Shown: positions 12,830 through 23,632, counted from the stretch's first letter. The stretch is 64,000 bases of DNA from Lathyrus oleraceus (GCF_024323335.1 NC_066582.1:95635444-95699443), one strand, 5' to 3'. The notes: generated from the sequence alone by a model not told the origin. Numbers and translations are program-made.

Positions 12830-12854
12830 AGGTGTGACACAAATTGTCACACCT
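12830..12854. other. Perfect inverted repeat in LTR (copies at 29433-29457 and 50089-50111)
   Basis: AGGTGTGACA and TGTCACACCT flank a five-base spacer. The 23-base core is identical in the diverged solo LTR 2 although its flanks differ. A protein-binding dyad or an RNA stem are both possible. Confidence 0.75.
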
Positions 12855-13249
12855 AAGTTCAAAAAATCATATCTTACTCCACAGGTATCCAAAATTCACA
12901 AAATTTATATGTAAATCACCAGCAACATGTCTACAATCACCACAAAAAATTTCATGCATTTCTTTTAAGGTATGAGCATTTCACATTAAAAATGGTAAAA
13001 CATGTCAAAATTACACACAAAAATGACATAGGTCAAACATCCCTAAGCAAAGTCAACTTTCCATCATGCACAACTTCTAAAATCATATCCATAAAATTCT
13101 AGAGACAAAATGGGAACTATAGAAAAAATCCTCATATTTTTCTGATCAACCAATATTTTTTTATGATTTTTCTAAGATTAAATGAATTATGTAATAATTA
13201 TTAAGTGTTTTATTTAAATTAATTGGAATCAGTGGCATTGTTGTAAATA

Positions 13250-13320
13250 TGCGCCCAGGAGCCAAAACGCGCAATTTAAATAATTGAGGTGGCAAGCGCT
13301 GGTTGGCTGGTTTTGGCGCA
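13250..13320 (-). other. Compound hairpin in young Ogre LTR
   Basis: Nested complementary arms TGCGCC/GGCGCA, CCAAAAC/GTTTTGG and GCGC/GCGC surround a loop that reads GCCACCTCAATTA on the minus strand, the same 13 bases as the loop of the hairpin at 62462-62507. It lies about 660 bases downstream of the TATA-like site. Confidence 0.55.
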
Positions 13321-15484
13321 AAACACAAATTCAAATTGCCAGGCCAGAACAATGGATCAAACACTGTAAATTTCCAGATTTCTCATCATCTTCATCAATA
13401 TTTTCCAGAAATTCGCATGAACACATGAGCACTAAAACTCAACCAAAATCTACAAACGAATAGTCATTGGAAGGGTCTCGTCCTCAGGATCTCAAATATG
13501 CAAACGATTTCAACTAATTCTCCCTAAATTCTTTGGATCGAGCAAATTAGGTTTTGGTGTCAAAGCTTCTAATCACGATTTCTCTCAACTCACTCAACCA
13601 TTCCAAAATCTAAAGTCATCATGATTATCTACATCAAACACACTACAAAACGCATATGAACATTCACCAATCCATGAGATTCGATTTCTAACCTTGATTC
13701 GAAGGCAGTGTTGAAATTGGAGCTTTCAAGGTGTTTTGATGCGAAACAGATGGAGAACAAGCTTCAAGAAGTTGACTGGAATGCTCAGGATCAATTGCAA
13801 TGGCTTCTAGAAGAAGAAATCTTGATTCACCATTGATGGACCTTGCATGGACAGTCGCGAATGGATGCTCCTTTCAATCCAATGTTCCAAAACAGTTGCA
13901 GATGATGATGAGTGGAAGTTGCAGCAAGAAGAATTTCGCAAATTGATCAAGAATTGAGAGAGTTTTGATCAATTGAAGTTCTATATGGTTCTTGAGAATT
14001 TGGGAGAATTTGAAGAATTTGAGATTGATTTTGGGGAATTGTGAAATCTGTTAGAGTTTGTTATGATTAAGCTTAAGTACCTCCCATTAATCAAGCTCCT
14101 TAATCATCTTAATTAACATAATGCAATGTTTAGCAAAATGTCATTTTCCAAACTAAGGGCAAAATGGTAACTTCACATGCCAGCTCATTGACAGCTCACA
14201 CACTCTCAAAATGACATGTGTGAGCTGTTGCCACTTGTCTCATGTTGATTGGATGTGTATTTTGGAAATTCACTATGTGATGGCACTTTGTTCATTTTTT
14301 CAAGTTCATTTCAAAAGTCAATTCTCAAACCACAAGGCCTTGGCATGTTATGAGCATTCCAACAATTTTCAAATGTCATTTGTGAAGTGTTGCAAAAATC
14401 CCCATTCCAAAATTCTCATTATTTCTCAAGTTGGACAATTTTGCCCCTGGACTTTTAACTATACAGTTGAAATTTGACTTTTTGCATTGACCATTTTTGA
14501 AGAAATCCAATTATGCACCATGAAATTACATGTCAAATGGAGTTTGTGCATAAAAAGAACATCCAATTTGGACACTCCATGTGGAAGTTATGCCCTCCTG
14601 ATTATGGGTCATTTTTGAAATTCACTGGACCATATCTTGCCAACCATACATGGGAATTTCAAGTTCTTGGACTTTTTGGAAAGGTGAGAACAAGATCTAT
14701 AACTTTCATGTTGAACAAATTTTCATTTGAAGCTTCCTTGGACATGTAATTTTGAGGTCAAAAACTTTCCATTTTTGGAAACTTCCATTACAAGTCACTT
14801 ACTATTTTTGGCAATTTTTGTCCTGACTTGATTTTCTCCATTCTTGAGCTTTGCAATGTCAAATAAAACTTGTTTCAACATGAAGGAAGTGTATCCAACT
14901 CAATTCCACCTCCAAATCCATAAAATCAAGCACAGTTGACCACAGTTGACTTTTTAACTGATAGATGAGTTTGGCCATGCATTGATCAATCTGAGCCCCA
15001 ATCCTCTGATGAAATGGCTCAAGGGTGAAACCCTAGCCTCAATAAGCACAATATAATCATAAAATGATCCTCATATACATCATAGACCCCACCTCCTGAT
15101 CATGCCCTGATTGGCCCAGTGCAACTGATTAGGGTTGACCAGTGGTCAAAACCCTAATCTCAAGGAATCCTGATCAAACTCCTGATTCTGCTGATGATAA
15201 CAAACCATGATGATGATGATGTATCACTTCAATCAATATGAAGACCAATATCCTTCGAGAATCATGAAACCCTAATTCATAGCCCAATCCTCAGATGGCC
15301 AATGATCAATCAATAAAACCCTAGCTTGCACTTTGACTTCCTCATCTTCTGAACCAGACTTGGGAGGATGGTTTGCACAATGTAACCACATGATATGCAA
15401 TATGTAATGCCTAATGACCTAAAAATGATATGTAATATGTTAATGCTAGTCCCAAGAGAGGAGGGCAAATTTTGAGGTGTTACA

Positions 15485-15497
15485 GCTGCCCCTATTC
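15485..15497 (-). promoter_or_regulatory. Polypurine tract of young Ogre
   Basis: AATAGGGGCAGC on the minus strand abuts the 3' LTR start TGTAACACC. The host Ogre has the near-identical AATAGGGGCAAC at 56151-56162. Confidence 0.85.
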
Positions 15498-15784
15498 AAT
15501 CCACTCTGAACCTGTCGATATGAATAGCCTCGGCTTTCAGATGATCAGGATGAAGAGTGATTGAATACCAAGAACAGACGGACAATTTGCACTCTGATGG
15601 GAAAATAATTAACAACGCCTGTTAGAATCGGCGAAGAAAACAATCTTGAAAGAAAATCCGTCTGGAACGGAGCAAATCGGCCTGAATACCGAAGCAAAAA
15701 CGTCGACCTGGATACCAAAATAAATGGTAACGCAGGGATAACTATGGCCTGAACACCACACATCTGCTGGGGATTATCATCTCT

Positions 15785-16470
15785 TCTTTTTTCATGCTTT
15801 TCTTGAACCCCGAAATTTTTCTGCTAATTTCTTGTTCTTTTATGCTTTTCTTGAACCCCGAAATTTTCTCTTGCACAAATGATCCTCGGATCACTGCATT
15901 TGAACCCCGAAATCCTGTTTGCCAAATAATGAACCCCATTCTCCAATTTGAACCCCAGTCGCCTGACGATAACTTGCGATCGCCAATATGAACCCCGTTC
16001 TCCAGAAAATGCCGCAACATCTCCCTTTCTCCATTTGAACCCCATCTCCAGAAAATGCCTCAACATCTTCGATTCTCCATTTGGACCCCGTTCTCCAATC
16101 TCTCGTGATAATTCCGCTGGCAACGTCGGAAATAACACCAAACACCACTCTGAGGGCGACATGTCAGAGGGTATACCTTCACAAAATGAAGGTAGCATGT
16201 GCATCTCTTCCTCAGAAGACACCTATAACGACCTCCATTGGCCTCAGCCAGAGTCTAAGGTGACACATGAACAGAAGATAATCCTACGGACCTCATCCTG
16301 GATACAATCTTTTACTCCAATCTCTGTTTGAACCCCAGAAAATGCCTCAGCATATACTCTTCTCTGATTGAACCCCGATCTCCAGAAAATGTCGCAACAT
16401 CTCCTTTTCTCCATTTGAACCCCAGAACATTCCTCAACATTTCTTTTCTCCATTTGAACCCCGAAATCGC
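15785..16470 (-). repeat. 3' UTR tandem repeats, zone 1
   Basis: At least eight imperfect copies of a unit containing TTTGAACCCC and TCTCCAGAAAATGCC.CAACATCTCC (plus-strand view). Overlapping open frames here are only repeat translations. Variable tandem repeats in the 3' UTR are a known trait of Tat/Ogre elements. Confidence 0.8.
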
Positions 16471-16805
16471 GCTGATCGCGTAACGTCTTCTGATATTATT
16501 TCCATCTCTGTCCGACGGAAACATTTCCTCCAATATCGCACTACTGGGGAACATTGCTGATCTGACGTCGTGATACTGAACTCCTCGGAGTACCATCTTC
16601 ACCATATGATGAAACCAAACCTTCAAGCGGTAACCACGGCTCGAATCGCGCTGATCGCGTAACCTTTCCGTCTCTGCCCGACGGAAAAACTCCTCCCGTA
16701 TCGCACTACTGGGGAAATACCTTTGATCAAATCATGAGGCCAAACTCCTCGGAGTAACACCTCTACTTCTGGTAAAACCACCTCTCAAACGGTAACCACG
16801 GCTTG
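16466..16805 (-). repeat. 3' UTR two-copy repeat of about 175 bases, zone 2
   Basis: The order GCGCTGATCGCGTAAC, CGACGGAAA, TATCGCACTACTGGGGAA, CTCCTCGGAGTA, ACGGTAACCACGGCT occurs twice (about 16466-16640 and 16643-16805). Confidence 0.8.
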
Positions 16806-16949
16806 AGACTAGCTTGTGCTTGCAATATGATGCATGATTGATTTTTTCTGCGTAATGCTCCATAATTATGGAAATGCTACGCGCTTTATCATTTTTCTAT
16901 GCAACATGCTATACTATTTTTTTACATGATGAATGTATAAAAGGGTATC

Positions 16950-17620
16950 CCCCTCAAGGGACTCTGCTGAGGAGCTCGAGACTCTCTGCTGAGGAACTCG
17001 TCAATACTCCAATCTCCACCCTGCTGGGGAATAGCACTACTGCTGGGAATAAGGCAACCCTTGCTGGGGAAGAACCTCCTTTGCACCCGATCCACTCGAG
17101 AAACTGTTGGGGATAAGAACCACCAACACTCTGTGGGGATATAACAATCTTTGACTTGCTGGGGATATCAATCCCGACTCTGCTTGGAGAACCCTCACAG
17201 ATACCTGACGACTTCACTGGGGAAATGCTCACAGATACTCTGCTGGGAAACAGTAACCTCCAGGCCTGGCGACTGGGGAAAACATCAATTTGACACCCGC
17301 TGGGGATGACTATCCTGACCCTGCTAGGGAAACGAATACTACTCCGCTGGGGACAACCCATGCAATCCATAGGTAGAATCAACTCAGCTGGGGATGCAAA
17401 AATCCGTCCACTACGGGAACTCGTCCAATCCACTGGTAGGATGAACACTGCTGGAGATATATCTCATTGAAACCCGCTCCACTCGGGGATAGCAACCTTC
17501 TGGCCTGGCTGCTGAGGAAACACCGTTTACCTGCCGGGGATAACCATCTTGACTCGGCTAGGGGATCCACAGACCTTGGATCTGCTGAGGAGTTAGTCCT
17601 CTGATTCTGCTTGGGGACCC
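16950..17620 (-). repeat. 3' UTR tandem repeats, zone 3 (CTGCTGGGGA units)
   Basis: More than fifteen irregularly spaced copies of CTGCTGGGGA or close variants, typically 25-40 bases apart. The minus-strand open frame 16954-17448 arises from this periodicity and is not a gene. Confidence 0.75.
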
Positions 17621-17799
17621 CGTTGGGAAATGAGAAAAGTTAGTACAGAACACCCATCGACTCATCGAACCACGGTATCCACCTCCCAATCTCGTATCAG
17701 CTTTCCACTTTCGAGAACTCCCAGACTCGTCTGGACCTTTTCTGCTCCATCATCTTATACTCCCAATCGCTCCGCGCCCGACGGAGAGCGAACTCCTGG

Positions 17800-18065
17800 G
17801 GACTATACAGACTTTCAATCTTCCGACTTTGAAGAGTCTTCTTGATTAATTCCAAAGGTCTTCGGACGTCTCGACGTCTCCCCTCGTCCCTTCACATTCT
17901 TTCGTCCGTCCTTCGTCCCTGGTTGGACTCTGCGGGGAATTTCTACAGACTTTCCAATCTTCCGATTTTGAAGAGTCTTCTTGGTTATCATCAAGGATCG
18001 TCGTACGTCTCAACGTCACTTCGTCGTTCTTCATTCATTCGTCCCCGAGTGAACTCTCTGGGGAT
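17800..18065 (-). repeat. 3' UTR two-copy repeat of about 135 bases, zone 4
   Basis: ACAGACTTTC, AATCTTCCGA, TTTGAAGAGTCTTCTTG and a CGTC-rich tail are repeated in the same order from about 17808 and again from about 17943. Confidence 0.7.
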
Positions 18066-18630
18066 CTGTTACAAAGCTTCCACATCACAACCTGCAAGTG
18101 AATGGAATACCTAACAGTACCTGCAAAACAGATCGTCAGATAAAACCGTGCCCCAGGCGTGTCAAGATTTCAACACTTGGGTCACTCAACCTTCCAAATA
18201 AGATTTCAAGCTTTCAATCTCATAAACATGCATTGGAAGGAACCTGTATGTCTTAAAATGCAAGATTCTTTATCAAAAATATCTGGATGTTTTTGCAATC
18301 AAAGCGGTAATGAAAAACAAAAACAAAATTATTTGACTGAATATGCATTTTATTGATTGGAAAAGTGTGGCTCAAAAGAGCAATACAAAAGGAAGCAATT
18401 CCTGAAAAGAGGTAACTGCGCACAAAAGGAAAAATCTATCCTAATGGCAATGTGAAACCCGTGATCTCATCGAGTTCCAACTCGGTTACACCCCATATGT
18501 CCTCAGACTCTCCGCGCTTTCTGCCTTCTGAACAAGACGCTTCCAACTGATCCCTACCGGGTATTATCCATGATGCTTTAACCAAAGCGCAAACGATCAT
18601 GCGAGACGCAGTTGTTCGTTTCAATCCCTC

Positions 18631-18830
18631 TTTTGCCTGGACCGCCCTTTCGGGTTTTCAGCCCACCGGGATACCCATTTTTGCCCAAGTCGCCTTTACA
18701 GGTTTTCGACTTGCCGGGTGTACAATTTTTTTCATCTTTATCCCTAATTTTTGCCCGAACCTTTTCTTTCTGTGTTCGGTTCGCCGGGATGCCCATTTTT
18801 GCCTGGACTATTTTATTCTTTTCGTCCAGC
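18631..18830 (-). other. Tandem stem-loop array just after the integrase stop (young Ogre)
   Basis: On the minus strand, starting right after the pol stop codon, four stem-loops follow each other: arms 18803-18808/18824-18829, 18756-18761/18778-18783, 18686-18692/18707-18713 (7 bp, enclosing CCT-GTAA-AGG), and CCC-GAAA-GGG at 18645-18654. Each is followed by GGCAAAA and most by a TGGG.ATCCCGG mini-dyad. Stem sequences differ but pairing is kept. The host Ogre has the same arrangement at 53573-53730. The small frame 18578-18796 (GPGK-rich) is a translation artefact of the repeat. Confidence 0.7.
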
Positions 18831-18838
18831 GGGTCTCT

Positions 18839-21800
18839 TTATACGAAGTATTTTTTAACTGCGTCCGCATTCACAGGGGATGGAAAATCCTCGCCATCCA
18901 TGGTCGTTAACAACAAGGCTCCGCCAGAGAAGACCTTCTTGACCACGAATGGACCTTCATAATTCGGTGTCCATTTGCCCCTTCGATCGTTTTGAGGAGG
19001 AAGGATCCTTTTCAGCACCATATCACCCACGTGATATACCCGAGGTCGCACCTTCTTGTCAAAAGCACGCTTCATCCGTTGCTGGTACAACTGCCCATGA
19101 CATATGGCTGCTAGCCTCTTCTCTTCAATCAGGCTTAACTCTTCATACCGGGTCCTTACCCATTCAGCCTCTTGCAACTTGACGTCCATCAGGACTCTCA
19201 AAGAGGGAATCTGAACCTCAACAGGTAATACAGCCTCCATCCCATATACCAATGAGAAAGGAGTTGCCCCAGTAGATGTGCGCACCGACGTTCGATACCC
19301 ATGCAATGCAAACGGCAACATCTCATGCCAATCTTTGTAGGTTACCACCATTTTCTGCACAATCTTCTTGATATTCTTGTTGGCTGCCTCAACCGCCCCA
19401 TTCATCTTCGGACGATAAGGTGAAGAATTGTGATGCTCAATCTTGAATTCCCGGCACAGCTCTGCCATCATCTTATTGTTCAAATTAGAACCATTATCAG
19501 TAATGATTCTCTCGGGAACCCCATATCGGCAAATGATGTCTCTTTTGAGAAATCTGGCTACGACCTGCTTCGTCACATTCGTATAAGAGGCTGCTTCCAC
19601 CCACTTGGTGAAGTAATCAATAGCCACTAATATGAATCTGTGCCCATTCGAAGCTGTAGGCTCAATCTTTCCGATCATATCAATGCCCCACATAGCAAAC
19701 GACCATGGAGACGACATTAAGCTCAACGGATTTGGAGGCACGTGCACCTTATCAGCATAAATCTGGCATTTATGACACTTCCGCACGAAATTAAAACATT
19801 GGGCCTCCATTGTCATCCAATAATAACCTGCCCTCAGCAGCTTCTTTACCATTGCATTCCCACTGGCATGGGTACCGAACGAGCCTTCATGAACCTCTTT
19901 CATCAATTGGCTTGCTTCCGCATCATCCACACATCTGAGCAAGACCCAATCAAAATTCCTCTTATACAGAACCCCATCCTTATTCAGGTAGAACACCATG
20001 GCTAACCTCCGCAGAGTTTTCCGATCCTTTTTCGACGCTCCCTCAGGATACTCTTGCGTCTCGAGATAGCGCTTGATATCGTAATACCACGGCTTCTCAT
20101 CATCAGGCGCTGTATCAACAGCAAACACATAAGCCGGTCTATCCAGACGACCTACTTCAACACTGGGGAACTGATTCCACCACTGCACCTTAATCAAGGC
20201 AGCCAGAGTAGCCAAAGCATCTGCCAAAGGATTCTCCTCTCTGGGCACATGATGCATCTTCACCTTGGTGAAAAACGTCAACAATCTCCTCGTATAATCT
20301 CGATACGGAACCAAATGAGATTGATGCGTATACCATTTTCCGTTAACCTGATTTATCACCAGAGCTGAATCTCCATATATGACAAGGTTCTTGATCCTCA
20401 AATCAATCGCCTCTTCAATTCCCAATATACAAGCTTCATATTCAGCCACGTTGTTGGTGCACTCAAATGTCAGCCGGGCAGCAAAAGGAATATGAGATCC
20501 TTTCGGCGTAACCAAAACAGCACCAACACCGCTCCCGTTCACGTTAACGGCCCCATCAAACATCAAAATCCATTCGGATTCAGGGTCAGGCCCCTCCTCC
20601 GGGATTGGTTCCTCACAATCTTTCGACTTGAGAAACATGATGTCCTCATCAGGGAATTCAAACTTCATCGGTTGATAATCATCAATAGGTTGCTGGGCAA
20701 GGTAATCAGACAATACACTCCCCTTGATTGCCTTCTGAGAGGTATACTGTATATCATACTCAGTCAAAATCATTTGCCACCTCGCAACCCGTCCGGTCAA
20801 TGCTGGCTTCTCAAAAATGTACTTGATTGGATCCATCTTGGAAATCAATAAAGTGGTATGAACCAGCATGTACTGCCTTAGTCGGCGAGCAGCCCAGACC
20901 AAAGCACAACAAGTTTTCTCGAGCAGTGAATATCTTGTTTCACAGTCGGTAAACTTTTTGCTAAGGTAGTATATGGCATGCTCTTTTCGACCAGACTCGT
21001 CATGCTGCCCCAATACACACCCCATAGACCCCTCGAGGACTGTCAGGTACAGAATTAACGGTCTTCCCTCCACAGGAGGCATCAGAATTGGAGGCTCCTG
21101 CAAATATTCTTTTATTCTTTCAAATGCCGCTTGGCAATCATCATTCCACCTGACCGTTTGATCTTTTCTCAACAATTTGAAAATCGGTTCACACGTGGCT
21201 GTTAGGTGAGATATGAACCGTGAAATGTAGTTCAACCTACCTAAAAAACCACGAACCTCTTTCTCCGTTCTCGGTTCAGGCATTTCTTTTATTGCTTTTA
21301 CTTTTGCAGGATCGACCTCAATTCCTTTCTCACTCACGATGAACCCCAGCAATTTACCGGACCGCACCCCGAACGTGCACTTGTTCGGATTCAACCTCAG
21401 TCTGAATTGTCTCAACCGGTCGAACAACTTAGCCAGATCTACCAAATGCCCCTCTTCTGTCTGGGACTTTGCTATCATGTCATCAACATAACATTCAATT
21501 TCATGATGAATCATATCATGAAACAAAGTCACCATGGCCCTCTGATAAGTAGCACCGGCGTTCTTGAGACCGAACGGCATCACCTTGTAACAAAAGGTGC
21601 CCCATGGTGTGATGAACGTTGTTTTCTCCATATCCTCTGGCGACATTTTGATTTGATTATAGCCAGAAAAGCCATCCATGAATGAAAACACCGAGAATTG
21701 AGCTGTATTATCTACCAACACATCAATGTGAGGTAATGGAAAATCATCTTTCGGACTAGCTCTGTTCAAATCTCGGTAGCCCACACACATTCTCACCTTC

Positions 21801-22447
21801 CCATCCTTCTTCGGGACTGGTACGATATTCGCAACCCATGGCGGATAATTAGTGACAGCAAGGAAACCAGCATCCCACTGCTTCTGCACTTCTTCCTTGA
21901 TTTTCATCGCCATGTCAGGTCGAGTTCTGCGCAACTTCTGCTTCACTGGAGGACAATCAGTTCTCAACGGTAGCTTGTGCACAACGATATCGGTATCCAA
22001 CCCTGGCATATCTTGATAAGACCAGGCAAAGATGTCGACATACTCTTTCAACAACACTACCATTCTGCCCTTTACACTTTCCTCCAAAGCAGCCCCGATT
22101 TTCACCTCTTTCTTGACCTCGTCGGTACCCAGATTCACGACCTCAATCGGCTCTTCATGCGGCTGAATCACCTTCTCCTCTTGTTTTAACAACCTGGCTA
22201 ATTCCCCTGGCAGTTCACAATCTTCTTCGTCTTCTTCTTCAGCAAGATAGATCGGATTGTCGAAGTCATACAAGGGTGTAACAGGATTGTTATCAATGAG
22301 ATCCGGAGAAGAATCGCATCTGCATGAATGTTGATTCATGCATTGCTTTAGAACCGGTGTGAGAAATTGAAAAAGAAAAATGAAAACATTGCCATTTTTA
22401 TTTGTTTTTATTTTAAACTGCAAAAATAAATGAAAAACAAGGAACAC
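18839..22447 (-). CDS. pol: Ogre pol: reverse transcriptase - dual RNase H - integrase
   Basis: A 1,202-codon open frame. RT lies at about 150-410 with the catalytic aspartates D258 (FMDGFSGYNQ) and D322/D323 (YVDDMIA). A degenerate first RNase H lies at about 460-580 and a second, archaeal-type RNase H at about 626-750 (D631, E669, D693, D743), as is typical of Tat/Ogre. Integrase follows with the zinc site H853/H860/C891/C894 and catalytic D923, D984 and E1020, then a C-terminal region to residue 1202. Residue 223 is glycine where relatives, including the host copy here, have Asp in VDYRDLN; whether activity suffers is unknown. The first 35 or so residues read like translated intron sequence, so the true protein probably joins by splicing or begins near CRCDSSPDL. 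It copies and integrates the element in virus-like particles and the nucleus. Confidence 0.95.
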   Translation of the reverse strand: MFLVFHLFLQFKIKTNKNGNVFIFLFQFLTPVLKQCMNQHSCRCDSSPDLIDNNPVTPLYDFDNPIYLAEEEDEEDCELPGELARLLKQEEKVIQPHEEPIEVVNLGTDEVKKEVKIGAALEESVKGRMVVLLKEYVDIFAWSYQDMPGLDTDIVVHKLPLRTDCPPVKQKLRRTRPDMAMKIKEEVQKQWDAGFLAVTNYPPWVANIVPVPKKDGKVRMCVGYRDLNRASPKDDFPLPHIDVLVDNTAQFSVFSFMDGFSGYNQIKMSPEDMEKTTFITPWGTFCYKVMPFGLKNAGATYQRAMVTLFHDMIHHEIECYVDDMIAKSQTEEGHLVDLAKLFDRLRQFRLRLNPNKCTFGVRSGKLLGFIVSEKGIEVDPAKVKAIKEMPEPRTEKEVRGFLGRLNYISRFISHLTATCEPIFKLLRKDQTVRWNDDCQAAFERIKEYLQEPPILMPPVEGRPLILYLTVLEGSMGCVLGQHDESGRKEHAIYYLSKKFTDCETRYSLLEKTCCALVWAARRLRQYMLVHTTLLISKMDPIKYIFEKPALTGRVARWQMILTEYDIQYTSQKAIKGSVLSDYLAQQPIDDYQPMKFEFPDEDIMFLKSKDCEEPIPEEGPDPESEWILMFDGAVNVNGSGVGAVLVTPKGSHIPFAARLTFECTNNVAEYEACILGIEEAIDLRIKNLVIYGDSALVINQVNGKWYTHQSHLVPYRDYTRRLLTFFTKVKMHHVPREENPLADALATLAALIKVQWWNQFPSVEVGRLDRPAYVFAVDTAPDDEKPWYYDIKRYLETQEYPEGASKKDRKTLRRLAMVFYLNKDGVLYKRNFDWVLLRCVDDAEASQLMKEVHEGSFGTHASGNAMVKKLLRAGYYWMTMEAQCFNFVRKCHKCQIYADKVHVPPNPLSLMSSPWSFAMWGIDMIGKIEPTASNGHRFILVAIDYFTKWVEAASYTNVTKQVVARFLKRDIICRYGVPERIITDNGSNLNNKMMAELCREFKIEHHNSSPYRPKMNGAVEAANKNIKKIVQKMVVTYKDWHEMLPFALHGYRTSVRTSTGATPFSLVYGMEAVLPVEVQIPSLRVLMDVKLQEAEWVRTRYEELSLIEEKRLAAICHGQLYQQRMKRAFDKKVRPRVYHVGDMVLKRILPPQNDRRGKWTPNYEGPFVVKKVFSGGALLLTTMDGEDFPSPVNADAVKKYFV

Positions 22448-22585
22448 CGCTTTTAATTGAAAAACATCCTTTTATTAATGATGCGAATTTGCAAATTTAA
22501 ACATGAGGATGCCCTTACAATGAACCATTACGTGTCGGGCAACACGTATGGTTTGCATGCATATAAAATCAAAAACAGAAAAATA
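22448..22585 (-). other. Probable Ogre intron between protease and RT (young copy)
   Basis: A 138-base non-coding gap between the protease stop and the pol frame; possible acceptors on the minus strand are TTTTTGCAG and TTCATGCAG inside the first part of the pol frame. Ogre elements are known to carry a partially spliced intron at this position. Exact splice sites are not resolved here. Confidence 0.55.
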
Positions 22586-23632
22586 TTACTCTTCAAGGAG
22601 AGTGACCCGGATGATCTCTTCGGCCTTCCAGTTCTGGATTCCCATCCCTGGTGCGCACGGCTTTATCCACCGGTCCATGTCGCAGTCGCTATCAGTATCT
22701 TCACCCATCATGCAGATGTGATCCGGATCCAGCATCCCGGCGCTTGTGAAGGTTACTGACGTACGACGTCCTCTTCCTTGTCCAGACGAGCCTCTGCCAG
22801 GCTGATACCCAACTCCAAATTTGTCCTTCTTCTCAGGGATCCCCATCATTCTCCCCCAACCAGGAGCCTCTCCACTTTTAACCACCTCAGCGGCCTGCTT
22901 GTACGAAGCAATGGACGGTTTCTCTTCCTCCTGCTTAGCAAACAGAGCATTCTCCACCTTAACGGTTTCGAAAGCCTGACTGGGTGTCTCCCAGATCTCA
23001 CCATCCATCTCAACATATTTAAACGAGGACAGGTGGCTGACAAAAATGTCCTCTTCTCCACAAACAGTGACAACTTGACCTTCCCAGATGTATTTCAGTT
23101 TCTGGTGCAAAGTCGAGGTAACTGCTCCCGCAGCATGAATCCACGGCCTACCCAACAGGCAACTATATGCTGGCTGAATATCCATGACATAGAAAGTCGA
23201 CTTGAACAACTCAGGTCCAATCTTCACTGGCAGCTCTACCTCTCCGAATACGACCCGCTTCGACCCATCAAAAGCCCGCACAATCAAATCAGTCGGGGTC
23301 AAAATCAGCCCATCGTAGTTCAGCTTTGCCAAGGCCTTCTTTGGCAACACATTTAAGGAGGATCCGGTATCAACCAGCACATGCGAAAGCACGGCTCCTT
23401 TACATTCCATAGCTATGTGTAAAGCCCTATTATGATTCCTTCCATCCACTGTTAGGTCCATGTCCGTAAAGCCCAGCCCATGACTGGCGTGAACATTAGA
23501 TACCACAGTTTCCAATTGATTGATTGTTATCTCTTGAGGAACATAAGCTTTCTTCAGAATTTTCAACAAAGCTTCCCTATGACCCTCAGAACTCAACAGC
23601 AATGAAAGAATGGAGATTTTGGAAGGAGTCTG
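22586..23632 (-). CDS. pro: Ogre aspartic protease (frame continuing after the gag amber codon)
   Basis: The frame follows directly after the gag TAG at 23635-23633 and runs 348 codons. The active-site motif is VDTGSSLNVLP, and the LLGRPWIHAAGA motif is also typical of retroviral-type proteases in this lineage. The homologous host segment (43609-44550) shares both motifs. It would cleave the polyprotein. There is no credible own start codon near the beginning, so expression by readthrough of the amber, or by a splice that skips it, is likely. The C-terminal region (GRGSSGQGRGRR, then a DSDCDMD stretch) is low-complexity. Confidence 0.85.
   Translation of the reverse strand, partial: QTPSKISILSLLLSSEGHREALLKILKKAYVPQEITINQLETVVSNVHASHGLGFTDMDLTVDGRNHNRALHIAMECKGAVLSHVLVDTGSSLNVLPKKALAKLNYDGLILTPTDLIVRAFDGSKRVVFGEVELPVKIGPELFKSTFYVMDIQPAYSCLLGRPWIHAAGAVTSTLHQKLKYIWEGQVVTVCGEEDIFVSHLSSFKYVEMDGEIWETPSQAFETVKVENALFAKQEEEKPSIASYKQAAEVVKSGEAPGWGRMMGIPEKKDKFGVGYQPGRGSSGQGRGRRTSVTFTSAGMLDPDHICMMGEDTDSDCDMDRWIKPCAPGMGIQNWKAEEIIRVTLLEE

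Larger units (their letters stand above)
10469..15484 (-). repeat. Young Ogre 3' LTR
   Basis: 5,016 bases, TGTCGCATCC to GGTGTTACA on the plus strand. It carries a (CA)n run near 10720, a duplicated block at 10867-10982, the inverted repeat at 12830-12854, a compound hairpin at 13250-13320 and a TATA-like CATATAG at 13981-13990. Small open frames inside are mirrored exactly in the other LTR and are not genes. Confidence 0.95.

Noticed and set aside
14211..14749. Plus-strand frames duplicated at 30826-31364
   Set aside because: They are antisense to the LTR promoter region and exist twice only because both LTRs are present; one differs by substitutions without regard to codon position.
15742..16626. 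Overlapping open frames with repeated residues (GFKWRKG-type)
   Set aside because: They are translations of the 3' UTR tandem repeats in several frames at once.
16954..17448. 164-codon Ser/Pro-rich frame on the minus strand
   Set aside because: It is produced by CTGCTGGGGA repeats in the Ogre 3' UTR; not conserved as protein.
18578..18796. Collagen-like GPGK-rich small protein
   Set aside because: It arises from the tandem stem-loop array after the pol stop; the signal is at RNA/DNA level.
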